This document shows, in pieces, positions 22,413-33,148 of a stretch of DNA of 39,316 nt. The notes beneath the pieces are model-generated. The model made no database searches, had not been told where the DNA came from, and saw only the letters and a list, made by a program, of their open reading frames with translations. Numbering within the stretch: position 1 is the first letter of the stretch; every line of letters begins with the position of its first letter. The translations under genes and the position numbers were made by a program. The stretch comes from Campylobacteraceae bacterium (GTDB lineage: Bacteria; Campylobacterota; Campylobacteria; Campylobacterales; Sulfurovaceae). The DNA lies in the NCBI GenBank assembly GCA_027065385.1, contig JAMOOP010000094.1:1-39316 (forward strand), read 5' to 3'.

Positions 22413-24719
22413 TCAACTCTTTTCCATAAATACAACCTTTATATTTTTAATATTCTCTTTTTCAACTATTTTATTTAAATTTATTATATCACTCTTTTTA
22501 CTATAATTTTCTCTAAATACAACTAAATTAATATCACTAAATTTCATAATATATTTTGTATCTTGAATAAATCCAAAAGGTGTAGAATTTATAATAATAT
22601 AGTCATACTCTTTTTTTAGTCTCTCTATTAAAATAGGTAGATAACTAGATAAAATAAGTTCAGATGGATTAATAGATATAGCTCCAACTGGTATAATATC
22701 TACACTATCATACTCACTGGAGTGATATATAATATCACTTATAGGGTCTTGACCTAAAAGATAACTAGCAAGTCCTGCTTTTACATTATTATACACTCCA
22801 AATATTTTATCTAAACTAGGCTCTCTTATATCTAGGTCAACTACTACTGTTTTATAGTTTGCCATTCCAAAAATAGCTCCTAAATTGGCTGTTACTATAT
22901 TTGAGCCTTCGCCTTTTACTGTAGATGTAATTAGTATAACTTTTTTATTATCTTTTAGAGAAAGTTGTAGTGTTGTTCTTAGATTTCTATAGCTCTCCGT
23001 TAAATAAGAGTTTAAATTATTATAAACTTGAACCTTTTCATAACCTTTTTTTATAAAAGGAACAACTCCATAAATAGGTAAATCTGTTTCATTTTCAATA
23101 TCTTCTCTATCTACTATTTTATCACTTATTGCATTTCTAATAAAGGCAAATATAACTCCTGTAATAAGACCCAAAATTGTAAAAGCAATTAAGACCAATT
23201 TATAGTTTGGACTAACTGGGTCTAGTTTACTATAGGCTTTATCTATAACCTTATAATCAGATAGAGTAGCAACTCTTACCATCTCATTTTCAGCTCTTTT
23301 TTGAAGTAGAAAGTTATACATTTTAGAGCTAACTTCATAATCTCGTTTTATATTAACAACTCTTCTCTCTTTTGTTGGAAGTCTTTTTATTCTGTTTTCA
23401 TAAGAGCTTTTGAGTCTGCTTAGATTTCTATTTGTATCTATTATACTTTTTTTTAAATTTTTAATATTTGATGATATTTTAGCTTTTGCTGTATCTATTT
23501 TTCTCTGAAGAGCTTTTATAGTTGGGTGTTTATATGTATATTCAGATAGAAGCTCATTTTTTTGCAGTTGACTATCATGTAAAACTTCAATAAGCTTTAA
23601 TGTTGGTCTATCATCTAGTGCCATAAGAAGAGGTGAAATAGAGTCTGGATTATAACTTTTTTGTAAAATATTATCTATATTTTTAATAATTTTCTTTTTT
23701 AATCTATTTTCTGAAAGTCTAATATCAATATTTGCTAATTCTGTAATAAATGTAGATGCTTGAGTTGATGGTTGAATTACATCATTTTTTATGCGATACT
23801 GTTCTAAATTCTCCTCCGATTTTGTAAGCTTTTTCTTCATTTTATGAAGCTCTTGAATAATAAAGTTTAAAACTTTATCATTTTGCTCATTTTTATTTTT
23901 AATACTCTCTTTTATAAGACTTTTTGTTAATGAATTAATATATAAAAGACCTCTCTGTTGTATATTATCTTTGTATGATATTTTAATAAGAGATATATCA
24001 TCTTCTAATTGAGTAACTTTTAGATTATTTTTTATAATACTCTCATAGATATATCTATTTTCATTATTAATCTTAACATCAATAGCTTCTTTATAATTTG
24101 AAAGTTTTAGAACTTTTAGTTTAAAATAGGGTGTAGTTATCTGCTTATTATAAGGGAAAGGCTTTTTCTGTTTTATATGTTTTAAAGATTGACCTAAAAT
24201 TTTTGCTTTTAATCTCTCTAAAATAGAGTATTTTATTTTAAGTCTATAACCATTATCTTTTTGAGTAATAGTTAACTTTCTTCCTAAAAACTTTTTATCA
24301 AAAATCTCTATATTAGTTAACTTTATTGGTATTAATTTATTAATCTCTACACTTTTATTATGTCTATTTTTATAATATTGAACTTTATAATTTACTTTTC
24401 CTAGTTTTAGTGCTTGGTCATTAATATAAAAAGTCTTTATAAGAGCCATATCCTCTTTAACATTTGCTGTAACTGGTCCTGATACTGGATTTAAAATATT
24501 ACTATTAATACTTTTAATACCATCTTTTGTTTTAACTTTTACAATAGCATAAGAGCTATATATAGGTTGTTGAAAATATAAATATATAGATGCAATAATA
24601 ATAGAAATTATAGTTATAATTAAAATAGACCATTTATAATTATTTAATGTTCTAAACATCTCTTTTACATTAACATCTTTTTTATCTGTTTCAATATATC
24701 TATCTGCCTGTTTACTCAT
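22413..24719 (-). CDS. Wzc-like polysaccharide copolymerase with degenerate BY-kinase domain
   Basis: The 768 residues have a Wzz domain with membrane helices (about 31-50 and 500-525), a long periplasmic coiled coil with the GNVR-type repeat near PVSPNYKLVLIAF, and a C-terminal nucleotide-binding fold. The kinase motifs are altered: the P loop reads STVKGEGSNIVTANLG, lacking the Lys of GKS/T (S606-N607 instead); Walker A' VVVDLDIREPSLDKIFG is kept; Walker B is IIINSTPFG with N711 where Asp is expected. There is no Tyr cluster at the C-terminus. It likely sets polysaccharide chain length or assembly without normal tyrosine-kinase cycling. It is first in the unit with the PMT and GT2 genes. 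Confidence 0.9.
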   Translation of the reverse strand: MSKQADRYIETDKKDVNVKEMFRTLNNYKWSILIITIISIIIASIYLYFQQPIYSSYAIVKVKTKDGIKSINSNILNPVSGPVTANVKEDMALIKTFYINDQALKLGKVNYKVQYYKNRHNKSVEINKLIPIKLTNIEIFDKKFLGRKLTITQKDNGYRLKIKYSILERLKAKILGQSLKHIKQKKPFPYNKQITTPYFKLKVLKLSNYKEAIDVKINNENRYIYESIIKNNLKVTQLEDDISLIKISYKDNIQQRGLLYINSLTKSLIKESIKNKNEQNDKVLNFIIQELHKMKKKLTKSEENLEQYRIKNDVIQPSTQASTFITELANIDIRLSENRLKKKIIKNIDNILQKSYNPDSISPLLMALDDRPTLKLIEVLHDSQLQKNELLSEYTYKHPTIKALQRKIDTAKAKISSNIKNLKKSIIDTNRNLSRLKSSYENRIKRLPTKERRVVNIKRDYEVSSKMYNFLLQKRAENEMVRVATLSDYKVIDKAYSKLDPVSPNYKLVLIAFTILGLITGVIFAFIRNAISDKIVDREDIENETDLPIYGVVPFIKKGYEKVQVYNNLNSYLTESYRNLRTTLQLSLKDNKKVILITSTVKGEGSNIVTANLGAIFGMANYKTVVVDLDIREPSLDKIFGVYNNVKAGLASYLLGQDPISDIIYHSSEYDSVDIIPVGAISINPSELILSSYLPILIERLKKEYDYIIINSTPFGFIQDTKYIMKFSDINLVVFRENYSKKSDIINLNKIVEKENIKNIKVVFMEKS

Positions 24720-24758
24720 AAGAACTCCTTCTAATTACATAATTTTATCAGTTTTTAA

Positions 24759-24805
24759 ATTAAAATATGTTTTAAAATATTAAAAATAAATAAACATATT
24801 TTAAT
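24759..24805. promoter_or_regulatory. 14-bp inverted repeat in the divergent intergenic region
   Basis: ATTAAAATATGTTT (24759-24772) is exactly complementary to AAACATATTTTAAT (24792-24805), separated by 19 bases, in the 135-base gap between the copolymerase gene and the 936-aa exported protein. A possible -10 TATAAA for the plus-strand gene lies at 24815-24820. A shared operator is likely but unproven. Confidence 0.5.
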
Positions 24806-24854
24806 ATAAATAAGTATAAAATGTTATTTATATAAAACAAAAGGAGATTTTACA

Positions 24855-27665
24855 ATGAAACCCAAAATATTACTATCAGTAATAGCTTTAAGTTTTAGTT
24901 TTATTTATGGTGATGCCATTATTCTAAATGAGTATAATGGTGTAGCACCAGAGAACCAACTTAAAAATAATGGATATGATACCCATTTTGGAGATATAGA
25001 TGGAAATGGTGGCTCATGGATTGAACTTGTAATAACTGAGGATTATTTAGATATTAGAAGTGCTACAATAAATATTGAAAGGAGTGGAGGAGTTCATGTT
25101 TTAACTGCAAATTTTCCAGACTTATTAGAGTTTGCTTATCTTAGAAAGGGAACAATTCTTACAATATCAAATGAACCAACAGACCTATCTTATTCTCCAT
25201 TAGATAGTAGTAATCCCGATTGGACAATAAATCTAAATGCTAATGATTTAATTAATAAAAATGGAGTATTTGAAATATCAGATAGAACAATGGATATATC
25301 TATAACATCAGTAGAAGATACAGCTCTTATGCGAAACTCTGGAGAGGTAGTTAAAGGTTGGGGGATTGATGATGAAGAGGTTTTTAAACTAAAAAAAGAG
25401 CCATCAGCATCTATTGAACCAACTGATACAGCTTATGGAGATGATTATAGTGGAAAACAGATAATTAGTACATTTGGTTCTCCAAATCAATGGATTGAGG
25501 TAGATGATACAACTTCTATTCAAACATTTACAGCTTTAAGAGATATGACATTAGAGAGTAGTGTTAATAAAATGGTTCTTTTAAATGAGTATAATGCTGT
25601 AGTTTACAATAAAAGATTAAAAAGAAAAGGAAAAGATACCTTCTTTGGACGACAAAAAAGTAATGGTGGTTCATGGTTAGAGCTAGTTATTTTACATGAT
25701 AAAACAGATTTAAGAAAATCTATTTTAAAAATAAGTGATAGTAACTCTAATGTATATAAAGGAAGATTACCAAATATAGATATATTATCAAAAGTTAGAA
25801 GTGGTACAATTTTAACTATATCGGAAGAGCCAACAGATTTAAGCTATAATCCTTTTGATAGTTGTAGTGCTGATTGGACTTTAAATATAAATAAAGATGA
25901 CTTAACAGCTATTGAAGGAACTTTCTTTACAAATAGTGATAATCTTTTAGTCTCTATGGTATCAGGTAGTGGAGATATAACCATTATGCCTGAAAGTGGA
26001 GAGGCTGTTACTAGTAGTGTTGTAGGAAAAAGAGAAGTTTTTAAACTAAAAAAAGACCCATCAATATATATTGAGCCTAATGACCCATCTTATGGTGATG
26101 ATTTTAATAAAAAAGCAAGAAGTACATTTGGTTCTGCAAACCATTGGAAAAGAAATAGACATGAGAAATTAACAACACAAAACTTTAATGACCTAAGAGT
26201 TATAGCTTTAAAAGAGAATTTTAGACGACATAAGAGTTCACTTCTATTAAATGAATATAATGGTGTATCTTCAGGTGAATTCTTAAAAGATAGTGGATAT
26301 GATACATATTTTGGAACAATTCTTGGAAATGGTAGTTCATGGTTAGAATTAGTAGTTACTAGAGATTATTTAAATCTTCAAGATGCAAATATAATAATTA
26401 AACAAAACTGCACAGAGATATTTTCAGCACAAATTCCTGCACTACTTCCCTTGGCATATCTTCGAAAAGGTACAATTATTACAATATCAAATGAGCCAAC
26501 AGATATGACCTATTCACCATTTGCTCCATATAGTGAGGATTGGAAATTAAATATAAATGCTAGTGATTTAGTTAATAAAATTGGTAATTTTAATACTAGC
26601 GATGAAGATATAATTATATCAATTTCAGATGAAAATGGAACTAAGATACTATTATCTGAAAGTGGTGAAGGTGTGTGGGGAGACCATTTAGTTGATAACC
26701 AAGAGGTATATAAACTAAAAGCTGAACCAAATAAAGATATAACACCTTATGATAATAGTTATGGTGATGATAATAATACATTAGCTATTAGTAGCTTCTC
26801 TTATGAAAATAAGTGGGATAGTGGAAATAGTACAACACTAGCTAAACAGAAATTTATAGTAAGAGAAGATTTAGATTTAAATGAAACAGATGGAATAGTA
26901 TTGTCTAATATAATAGGATTAGAGGAGTTAAGAGATGCAGAGTCTTTACAATATGTTCCTATAAACAATAGTTTATGGATAACAGATGATGACTCTCATC
27001 ATGTATATGAGATGGATTTAACAACTCATGAGATAAAGAGTGTTTTTAATGATATTAATTTAGGAACATTTACAGATGGAGATATACAAGACCATTGTGA
27101 AGACCATTTAGGTGCTTGTGATATTGAGTCTATAGCATATAATGAAAATAGTGATACTTTATATATATTTACAGGTCAAGCACCTGGTGACCCTGTTATA
27201 TTTAAATTAACAAGAGCTGATACAAATAGTTCTTTTCAGTTAACTGATTATAAAAAACTAGGAACTATTGAATATCCTGCTACAACTTTTATAGATAATA
27301 ATTTTATTGTGGCTAGTGTAAATAGTTTATATACTTATGATTTTGACTCAAATCAAACTACTTCTACAGCTCTATATACAACTCCTGCAGGTAAAATAGT
27401 AGGTTTAGCTTACAATAAGAGTAGTTCAACGCTTTGGGTTACTACATCAAATTTTGAATTACTAAAAGTAAATTGGTTAACAAAAGAGACAGAAGCTACA
27501 TATCAAATGAGAGATAATGGAGTATATGACCCAAGAGGAATAGAGATTATTAATAATAGACTCTATATTTTAGAAGGAATTAATAATAAAGCAAAAGCAG
27601 ATGAGGCTATAGCTCCAATAGGACACCCTCTTAAAAATGCAATTCATATATATCAACTTCCGTAA
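24855..27665 (+). CDS. Exported triple lamin-tail-like repeat protein with C-terminal propeller
   Basis: A signal peptide (about 1-19, ending FIYGDA) precedes 917 residues. Three repeats of about 215-225 residues begin at NEYN (25, about 241 and 463), each with YDTxFG..xGNGGSWxELV, a KGTILTISxEPTDLSYSP-like block, DWTLNINxxDL and a final YGDDY...STFGSxNxW. The pattern resembles LTD-type (lamin tail) beta-sandwich modules found in secreted proteins. From about residue 680, blade-like repeats (QYVPINNSLWITDDDSHHVY; IESIAYNENSDTLYIFTG; VGLAYNKSSSTLWVTTS) suggest a beta propeller related to SdiA-regulated or phytase-like domains. No anchor is seen. AAAGGAG precedes the ATG. It diverges from the glycosylation cluster and may be its surface target or matrix protein. 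Confidence 0.85.
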   Translation: MKPKILLSVIALSFSFIYGDAIILNEYNGVAPENQLKNNGYDTHFGDIDGNGGSWIELVITEDYLDIRSATINIERSGGVHVLTANFPDLLEFAYLRKGTILTISNEPTDLSYSPLDSSNPDWTINLNANDLINKNGVFEISDRTMDISITSVEDTALMRNSGEVVKGWGIDDEEVFKLKKEPSASIEPTDTAYGDDYSGKQIISTFGSPNQWIEVDDTTSIQTFTALRDMTLESSVNKMVLLNEYNAVVYNKRLKRKGKDTFFGRQKSNGGSWLELVILHDKTDLRKSILKISDSNSNVYKGRLPNIDILSKVRSGTILTISEEPTDLSYNPFDSCSADWTLNINKDDLTAIEGTFFTNSDNLLVSMVSGSGDITIMPESGEAVTSSVVGKREVFKLKKDPSIYIEPNDPSYGDDFNKKARSTFGSANHWKRNRHEKLTTQNFNDLRVIALKENFRRHKSSLLLNEYNGVSSGEFLKDSGYDTYFGTILGNGSSWLELVVTRDYLNLQDANIIIKQNCTEIFSAQIPALLPLAYLRKGTIITISNEPTDMTYSPFAPYSEDWKLNINASDLVNKIGNFNTSDEDIIISISDENGTKILLSESGEGVWGDHLVDNQEVYKLKAEPNKDITPYDNSYGDDNNTLAISSFSYENKWDSGNSTTLAKQKFIVREDLDLNETDGIVLSNIIGLEELRDAESLQYVPINNSLWITDDDSHHVYEMDLTTHEIKSVFNDINLGTFTDGDIQDHCEDHLGACDIESIAYNENSDTLYIFTGQAPGDPVIFKLTRADTNSSFQLTDYKKLGTIEYPATTFIDNNFIVASVNSLYTYDFDSNQTTSTALYTTPAGKIVGLAYNKSSSTLWVTTSNFELLKVNWLTKETEATYQMRDNGVYDPRGIEIINNRLYILEGINNKAKADEAIAPIGHPLKNAIHIYQLP

Positions 27666-27668
27666 TAT

Positions 27669-27698
27669 AAAATAGATAAGTTAAAGCTTATCTATTTT
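27669..27698. terminator. Bidirectional terminator between convergent genes
   Basis: AAAATAGATAAG (27669-27680), a TTAAAG loop and CTTATCTATTTT (27687-27698) form a perfect 12-bp stem whose ends are A and T tracts. It lies just past the triple-repeat gene and overlaps the stop of the YfaZ-like gene. Confidence 0.85.
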
Positions 27699-28308
27699 AA
27701 TATGTAAATTTTAATCCTCCATAAAAACCATTACTAAATATATAGTTTGTATCACTTGGATAACCAGTTATAATATTTCTATATCCTGCATATATCTTTA
27801 CACTCTCTATCATCTCAATATCACCTGAAAATCTAAATTCACTATAACTATCACTATCTCCAAATGCTAAAGCACCTGGTGCATAAAGAACTTTACCCTC
27901 AATAGCTATTGGAGGAATATTGAACATTAATGGTGGAAAAGAGTATCTAACCATAGCAGTAAGAGGTACTGCTGAAAACCATTTATCAATATCTTTTTTA
28001 TTGTCTTCAACATTACTTATAATAAATTTTGCACCAAAGGTAAGTTCAACTCCATCAACACCCTCTAGTTTATTAGTAGCTCCAATACCAACTCCTGCTA
28101 ATGAGGCTTTTTTATTATCATTTTCAATATTTATAAAATCAAAATCAGCTAAAAATATAGTGCTACTTGTCTGTAACATAGCTAGATTTCGAGAGTCAAG
28201 AGTTCCTTCTATTTCTAAATCATCTTTATTGACATTAACACCTAAAGCACTTTGAGCAAAAACTATTCCTGATGTAATTAGCGAACCTATTACTATCTTT
28301 TTTAACAT
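27697..28308 (-). CDS. YfaZ-like outer-membrane protein
   Basis: Starting at the ATG at 28308 (AGGAGA six bases upstream, better than the frame's earlier ATG at 28332) gives 203 residues. A signal peptide (about 1-19, ending GIVFAQS) is followed by a beta-rich chain of about eight amphipathic strands, ending GFYGGLKFTY with the terminal aromatic typical of outer-membrane barrels. The pattern NLAMLQTSSTIFLADFDF, GVGIGATNK, SFPPLMFNIPP and YAPGALAFGDSDSYSEFR resembles the YfaZ family. Function of that family is unknown. It is a single gene between the triple-repeat protein and the thiamine operon. Confidence 0.82.
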   Translation of the reverse strand: MLKKIVIGSLITSGIVFAQSALGVNVNKDDLEIEGTLDSRNLAMLQTSSTIFLADFDFINIENDNKKASLAGVGIGATNKLEGVDGVELTFGAKFIISNVEDNKKDIDKWFSAVPLTAMVRYSFPPLMFNIPPIAIEGKVLYAPGALAFGDSDSYSEFRFSGDIEMIESVKIYAGYRNIITGYPSDTNYIFSNGFYGGLKFTY

Positions 28309-28417
28309 TTTTATTCTCCTTTGTTGTTTCATGATATTATAGCATATTTTATTCCATAAATATCTAAGCCATTTTATTCATACTTAAAAACAGAAAATTA
28401 AGCTTTATATTATTTTA

Positions 28418-28423
28418 TATAAT
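28418..28423 (+). promoter_or_regulatory. -10 element of the thiamine operon
   Basis: TATAAT at 28418-28423 lies 15 bases before the first paired base of the TPP riboswitch, so transcription would start near 28430 and include the whole aptamer. The sequence before it is T/A-rich without a clear -35. Confidence 0.6.
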
Positions 28424-28438
28424 GTATAAATTTAATTC

Positions 28439-28525
28439 ATCTCTCGGAGTGCTGTAATAGCTGAGATAGCAATAGTGCTAATTCCGTGGAACTTGAACTG
28501 GATAATCCCAGCGTAAGGAAGAGAT
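28439..28525 (+). ncRNA. TPP riboswitch (THI element)
   Basis: The aptamer has P1 ATCTCT (28439-28444) pairing with AGAGAT (28520-28525), the conserved CTGAGA at 28461-28466 in the pyrimidine-sensing arm, and TGGATAATCCCAGCGTAAGGAA in the pyrophosphate-sensing half, given here as two adjoining parts, TGGATAATCCC then AGCGTAAGGAA (about 28499-28520). It stands directly upstream of thiC and should switch off the operon when thiamine pyrophosphate is bound. Confidence 0.95.
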
Positions 28526-28534
28526 TGTAAATAG

Positions 28535-28557
28535 TATAAATATTTATAATTTTTTTA
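28535..28557 (+). terminator. Possible attenuator hairpin downstream of the TPP aptamer
   Basis: TATAAATATTTATA (28535-28548) is a perfect palindrome followed by ATTTTTTT. It lies 10 bases after the aptamer and 60 before the thiC start. The stem is all A-U, so a weak intrinsic terminator is possible but control at translation or by Rho cannot be excluded. Confidence 0.4.
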
Positions 28558-28562
28558 AGTAA

Positions 28563-30506
<1,944 letters not shown>

Positions 30507-30523
30507 AGATATATCTATTTATT

Positions 30524-30542
30524 AGTGGGTTAAATTCCCACT
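30524..30542. repeat. Small hairpin between thiC and thiO
   Basis: AGTGGG (30524-30529) and CCCACT (30537-30542) form a 6-bp GC-rich stem in the 54-base gap. No T-run follows, so it may stabilise or process the operon mRNA rather than terminate it. Confidence 0.45.
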
Positions 30543-30560
30543 TACTTTAAGGGGAAAAAA

Positions 30561-31661
30561 ATGAATATAGCAATAGTTGGAACAGGACTTGTTGGAAGAG
30601 TTCTTGCACTAAATCTTCTAAAAGAGGGTCACACACTTACTCTTTTTGATAAAGATACAAAAGAGGGAGTAACATCAGCAGGATTTACAGCTGCTGGAAT
30701 GTTAGCTCCTTTTGCAGAGTTAGAGACTGCTGAGTCAGTTATATTTGAGCTTGGTAATCGTTCTATGGAGCTTTGGACAAGTTTAGCAAGAGAAGCAGGG
30801 CTTTATAATGGAGTTAAATTTAATGGAACTATTATTACAGCTCACCAGCAAGATATGCCTGAACTTGAACATTTTATTAAAACACTTAAATGGAAAGTTG
30901 ATAAAGCAAAAGATATAAAACTCCTAAATAGTCAAGGTTTAAAAGAGATAGAGTCTGAACTATCTCACCATAATCAATCATTCTATTTAAAAGATGAAGG
31001 ACATATTGACTCACAAAGATTTATAGCATTTTCAACCACATATCTTGACTCAATGCCAAATATAATATGGAAAGATAATACTTTTATTAATAGATTAGAG
31101 CCAAATAAGGTTATATATAATAATCAAGAAGAGAGTTTTGATTGGGTTTTTGATGCTCGTGGACTTGGAGCAAAAGAGTATTTTAAAGATTTACGAGGAG
31201 TTAGAGGAGAAGTTATTTGGGTTGAGGCTAATGATATAAACATAAGTCGTCCTACTAGACTTATGCATCCTAGATATAAAATCTATATAGTACCAAGAGA
31301 GAATGGTTGTGAGGGGATTGAGTTAGAGTATTGTAAAGATTGTAAAATAGCTCAAACTACAGGTTCAAAAAGATATATAGTAGGAGCTAGTGAGATAGAG
31401 AGTGAAGATATGAGTGATATATCGGTTCGTTCTACTCTTGAACTTCTTTCAGCTCTATTTACAGTTCACCCAAACTTTGGAGAAGCAAGAGTTGTTAATA
31501 CAGAAACAAATTGTCGTCCAGCTTTTAAAGATAATTTGCCACGAATAGAAAATGAGAAAGGATTAACTAGAATAAATGGACTCTATAGACATGGGTATCT
31601 TTTAGCTCCTGCTATTGTTGAAAAGGCTCTGAATGAGGGGATAAGAAGAGATTATGATTAG
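30561..31661 (+). CDS. thiO: Glycine oxidase ThiO with a Cys-rich insertion
   Basis: ThiO oxidises glycine to the iminoglycine used by ThiG for thiazole synthesis, using FAD and oxygen. The 366 residues start with the dinucleotide fold IAIVGTGLVGRVLALNLL, then TSAGFTAAGMLAPFAE, VFDARGLGAKEYF, LRGVRGEVIWVE, HPRYKIYIVPR, VGASEIESEDMSDISVRST, NCRPAFKDNLPRI and GLYRHGYLLAPA, as in ThiO. Between IYIVPR and VGASEIESED, where the family has about six residues, there are about 27, with C250, C258 and C261 (C-X7-C-X2-C). AAGGGG precedes the ATG. Use of ThiO rather than ThiH implies an oxygen-tolerant lifestyle. Confidence 0.94.
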   Translation: MNIAIVGTGLVGRVLALNLLKEGHTLTLFDKDTKEGVTSAGFTAAGMLAPFAELETAESVIFELGNRSMELWTSLAREAGLYNGVKFNGTIITAHQQDMPELEHFIKTLKWKVDKAKDIKLLNSQGLKEIESELSHHNQSFYLKDEGHIDSQRFIAFSTTYLDSMPNIIWKDNTFINRLEPNKVIYNNQEESFDWVFDARGLGAKEYFKDLRGVRGEVIWVEANDINISRPTRLMHPRYKIYIVPRENGCEGIELEYCKDCKIAQTTGSKRYIVGASEIESEDMSDISVRSTLELLSALFTVHPNFGEARVVNTETNCRPAFKDNLPRIENEKGLTRINGLYRHGYLLAPAIVEKALNEGIRRDYD

Positions 31662-32082
31662 AATTTTATTAATTATATTGACTCTATTTTTTACAGCTTG
31701 TGAGGAGAAATCAAAACCAGTAATTATTAAAAACTCTTCACTTTCTACACCAATTAGGTGTATAAGTTTAAATAGATTAGAGGTTGAACCCAAATTTATA
31801 AGTGAACTAGAAAAGCTTTATGATTTTAATAGTAGTTGCAATTATAAATTAACTATATCTTATAAAAAAGATATAGTTTGTAATAGTAGTTATAATGCTG
31901 TAGCAAAAACTACAGGTAAATTTCCCAAAAGTTACTTAAAATTTGAGCTAAGAGATGGAATGACAATAGTATATAGTTATTATATTGACCTATATGATAA
32001 TGTAGATACAGAAGATATTAGAGATGGATTTTTAAAGTTAAAAATGGATTTAGTAGATATTTCAAAAAAGGAAAAAGAGTGA
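31654..32082 (+). CDS. Small lipoprotein embedded in the thiamine operon
   Basis: The 142 residues start with a lipoprotein signal (MIRILLIILTLFFTAC, lipidated C16) and continue as a probably periplasmic domain with three further Cys (IRCISLNRLE; SSCNYKLTISYK; DIVCNSSYN). No family is recognised. It overlaps thiO by 8 bases and thiS by 4 (GTGA), so it is translated within the thiamine operon and is under TPP control. Thiamine precursor binding is a tempting but unproven idea, as the protein does not resemble a known thiamine-binding lipoprotein. Confidence 0.75.
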   Translation: MIRILLIILTLFFTACEEKSKPVIIKNSSLSTPIRCISLNRLEVEPKFISELEKLYDFNSSCNYKLTISYKKDIVCNSSYNAVAKTTGKFPKSYLKFELRDGMTIVYSYYIDLYDNVDTEDIRDGFLKLKMDLVDISKKEKE

Positions 32083-32279
32083 AACTATCCATAAATGGAG
32101 AGATAAAAGAGTTTAATAAAGAGAGTATGACAGTTAAAGAGCTTTTAGAGTTAATGAACTATAATAAAGGCATAGCTGTAGCTCTAAATGAGACTTTTGT
32201 TTTAAAAATAAAATATGAAGATACAAAAATAGAAGATGGGGATAGATTGGATATTTTATCTCCAGTTCAAGGGGGATAG
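32079..32279 (+). CDS. thiS: Sulfur carrier protein ThiS
   Basis: The 66-residue beta-grasp protein ends VQGG, the C-terminal Gly-Gly that is adenylated and thiocarboxylated to deliver sulfur to ThiG. The core [30 protein letters not shown] and [15 protein letters not shown] match ThiS. The start is GTG overlapping the previous gene's stop, with AAGGAAAA upstream. ThiF, which adenylates ThiS, is not in the window. Confidence 0.96.
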   Translation: MKLSINGEIKEFNKESMTVKELLELMNYNKGIAVALNETFVLKIKYEDTKIEDGDRLDILSPVQGG

Positions 32280-32280
32280 C

Positions 32281-33072
32281 ATGGAGAAGTGGAAAATTGA
32301 GGGTAGAGAGTTTAATAGTAGATTAATGATAGGTTCAGCACTATATCCATCACCTGATATTATGCAAAAAGCAATAAAAGCCTCTGGTTCTGAGATTGTA
32401 ACAGTGGCACTTAGAAGACAGAGTGCCACAACTCTAAAAGGTGGTAACCAATTTTGGGATATTATTAAAGAGTTGGGAGTCACTATTTTACCAAATACAG
32501 CAGGGTGTCACACAGCAAAAGAGGCAATAACCACAGCTTTAATGGCTAGAGAGCTTTTTGAGGTTGATTGGGTAAAGCTAGAGGTGATTGGAAATCAATA
32601 TAATCTTCAACCTGACCCTTTTGCTTTAGTTGAGGCTACTAAGGTTTTAATTAATGAGGGATTTAGAGTTTTACCTTATATGACAGATGATTTAGTATTG
32701 GCTCAAAGGTTAGCAGATTTAGGGTGTAGTACTTTAATGCCTTGGGGTTCTCCTATTGGTTCAGGTCGTGGTGTTATGAACCCTTATAATTTAAAAGTAA
32801 TTAGAAAACAGTTTCCTAATTTAAACTTAATAGTTGATGCTGGTATTGGAAAACCATCAGATGCTATAGAGGCTATGGAGCTTGGATTTGATGGAGTACT
32901 ATTAAATTCAGCAGTTGCATTGGCACAAGAGCCTATAAAAATGGCAGAAGCCTTTAAATATGCTGTAATAGCTGGAAGATTAGGGTTTGAAGCAGGTGCA
33001 ATGGAGAAAAGAGATATGGCAAGTCCATCAACTCCAACTGTTGGAACTCCTTTTTGGCATCAGTTTAGTTAA
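32281..33072 (+). CDS. thiG: Thiazole synthase ThiG
   Basis: ThiG condenses deoxyxylulose phosphate, iminoglycine and ThiS thiocarboxylate to the thiazole of thiamine. The ATG at 32281, with AGGGGG before it and directly after the thiS stop, gives 263 residues; a longer reading from 32236 would run through the thiS end and is rejected. Signatures include [39 protein letters not shown] (the imine-forming Lys), [24 protein letters not shown] and the C-terminal [16 protein letters not shown]. It closes the thiC-thiO-thiS-thiG unit. Confidence 0.97.
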   Translation: MEKWKIEGREFNSRLMIGSALYPSPDIMQKAIKASGSEIVTVALRRQSATTLKGGNQFWDIIKELGVTILPNTAGCHTAKEAITTALMARELFEVDWVKLEVIGNQYNLQPDPFALVEATKVLINEGFRVLPYMTDDLVLAQRLADLGCSTLMPWGSPIGSGRGVMNPYNLKVIRKQFPNLNLIVDAGIGKPSDAIEAMELGFDGVLLNSAVALAQEPIKMAEAFKYAVIAGRLGFEAGAMEKRDMASPSTPTVGTPFWHQFS

Positions 33073-33148
33073 AAAATTCTAAAATTAAAGTGTTACCAAA
33101 GGTTACCTATGTATAATATGGTTACACTTTTAAAACTAGGATTTGATA

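Noticed and set aside
28309-28332. Upstream start (28332) for the YfaZ-like protein
   Set aside because: It would put charged residues before the signal peptide and place the AGGAGA ribosome-binding site inside the gene.
31308-31345. AGGGGATTGA inside the ThiO insertion equals ten bases of the CRISPR repeat
   Set aside because: The match is only 10 bases, does not extend, and is in a coding frame; chance similarity is the simplest reading.
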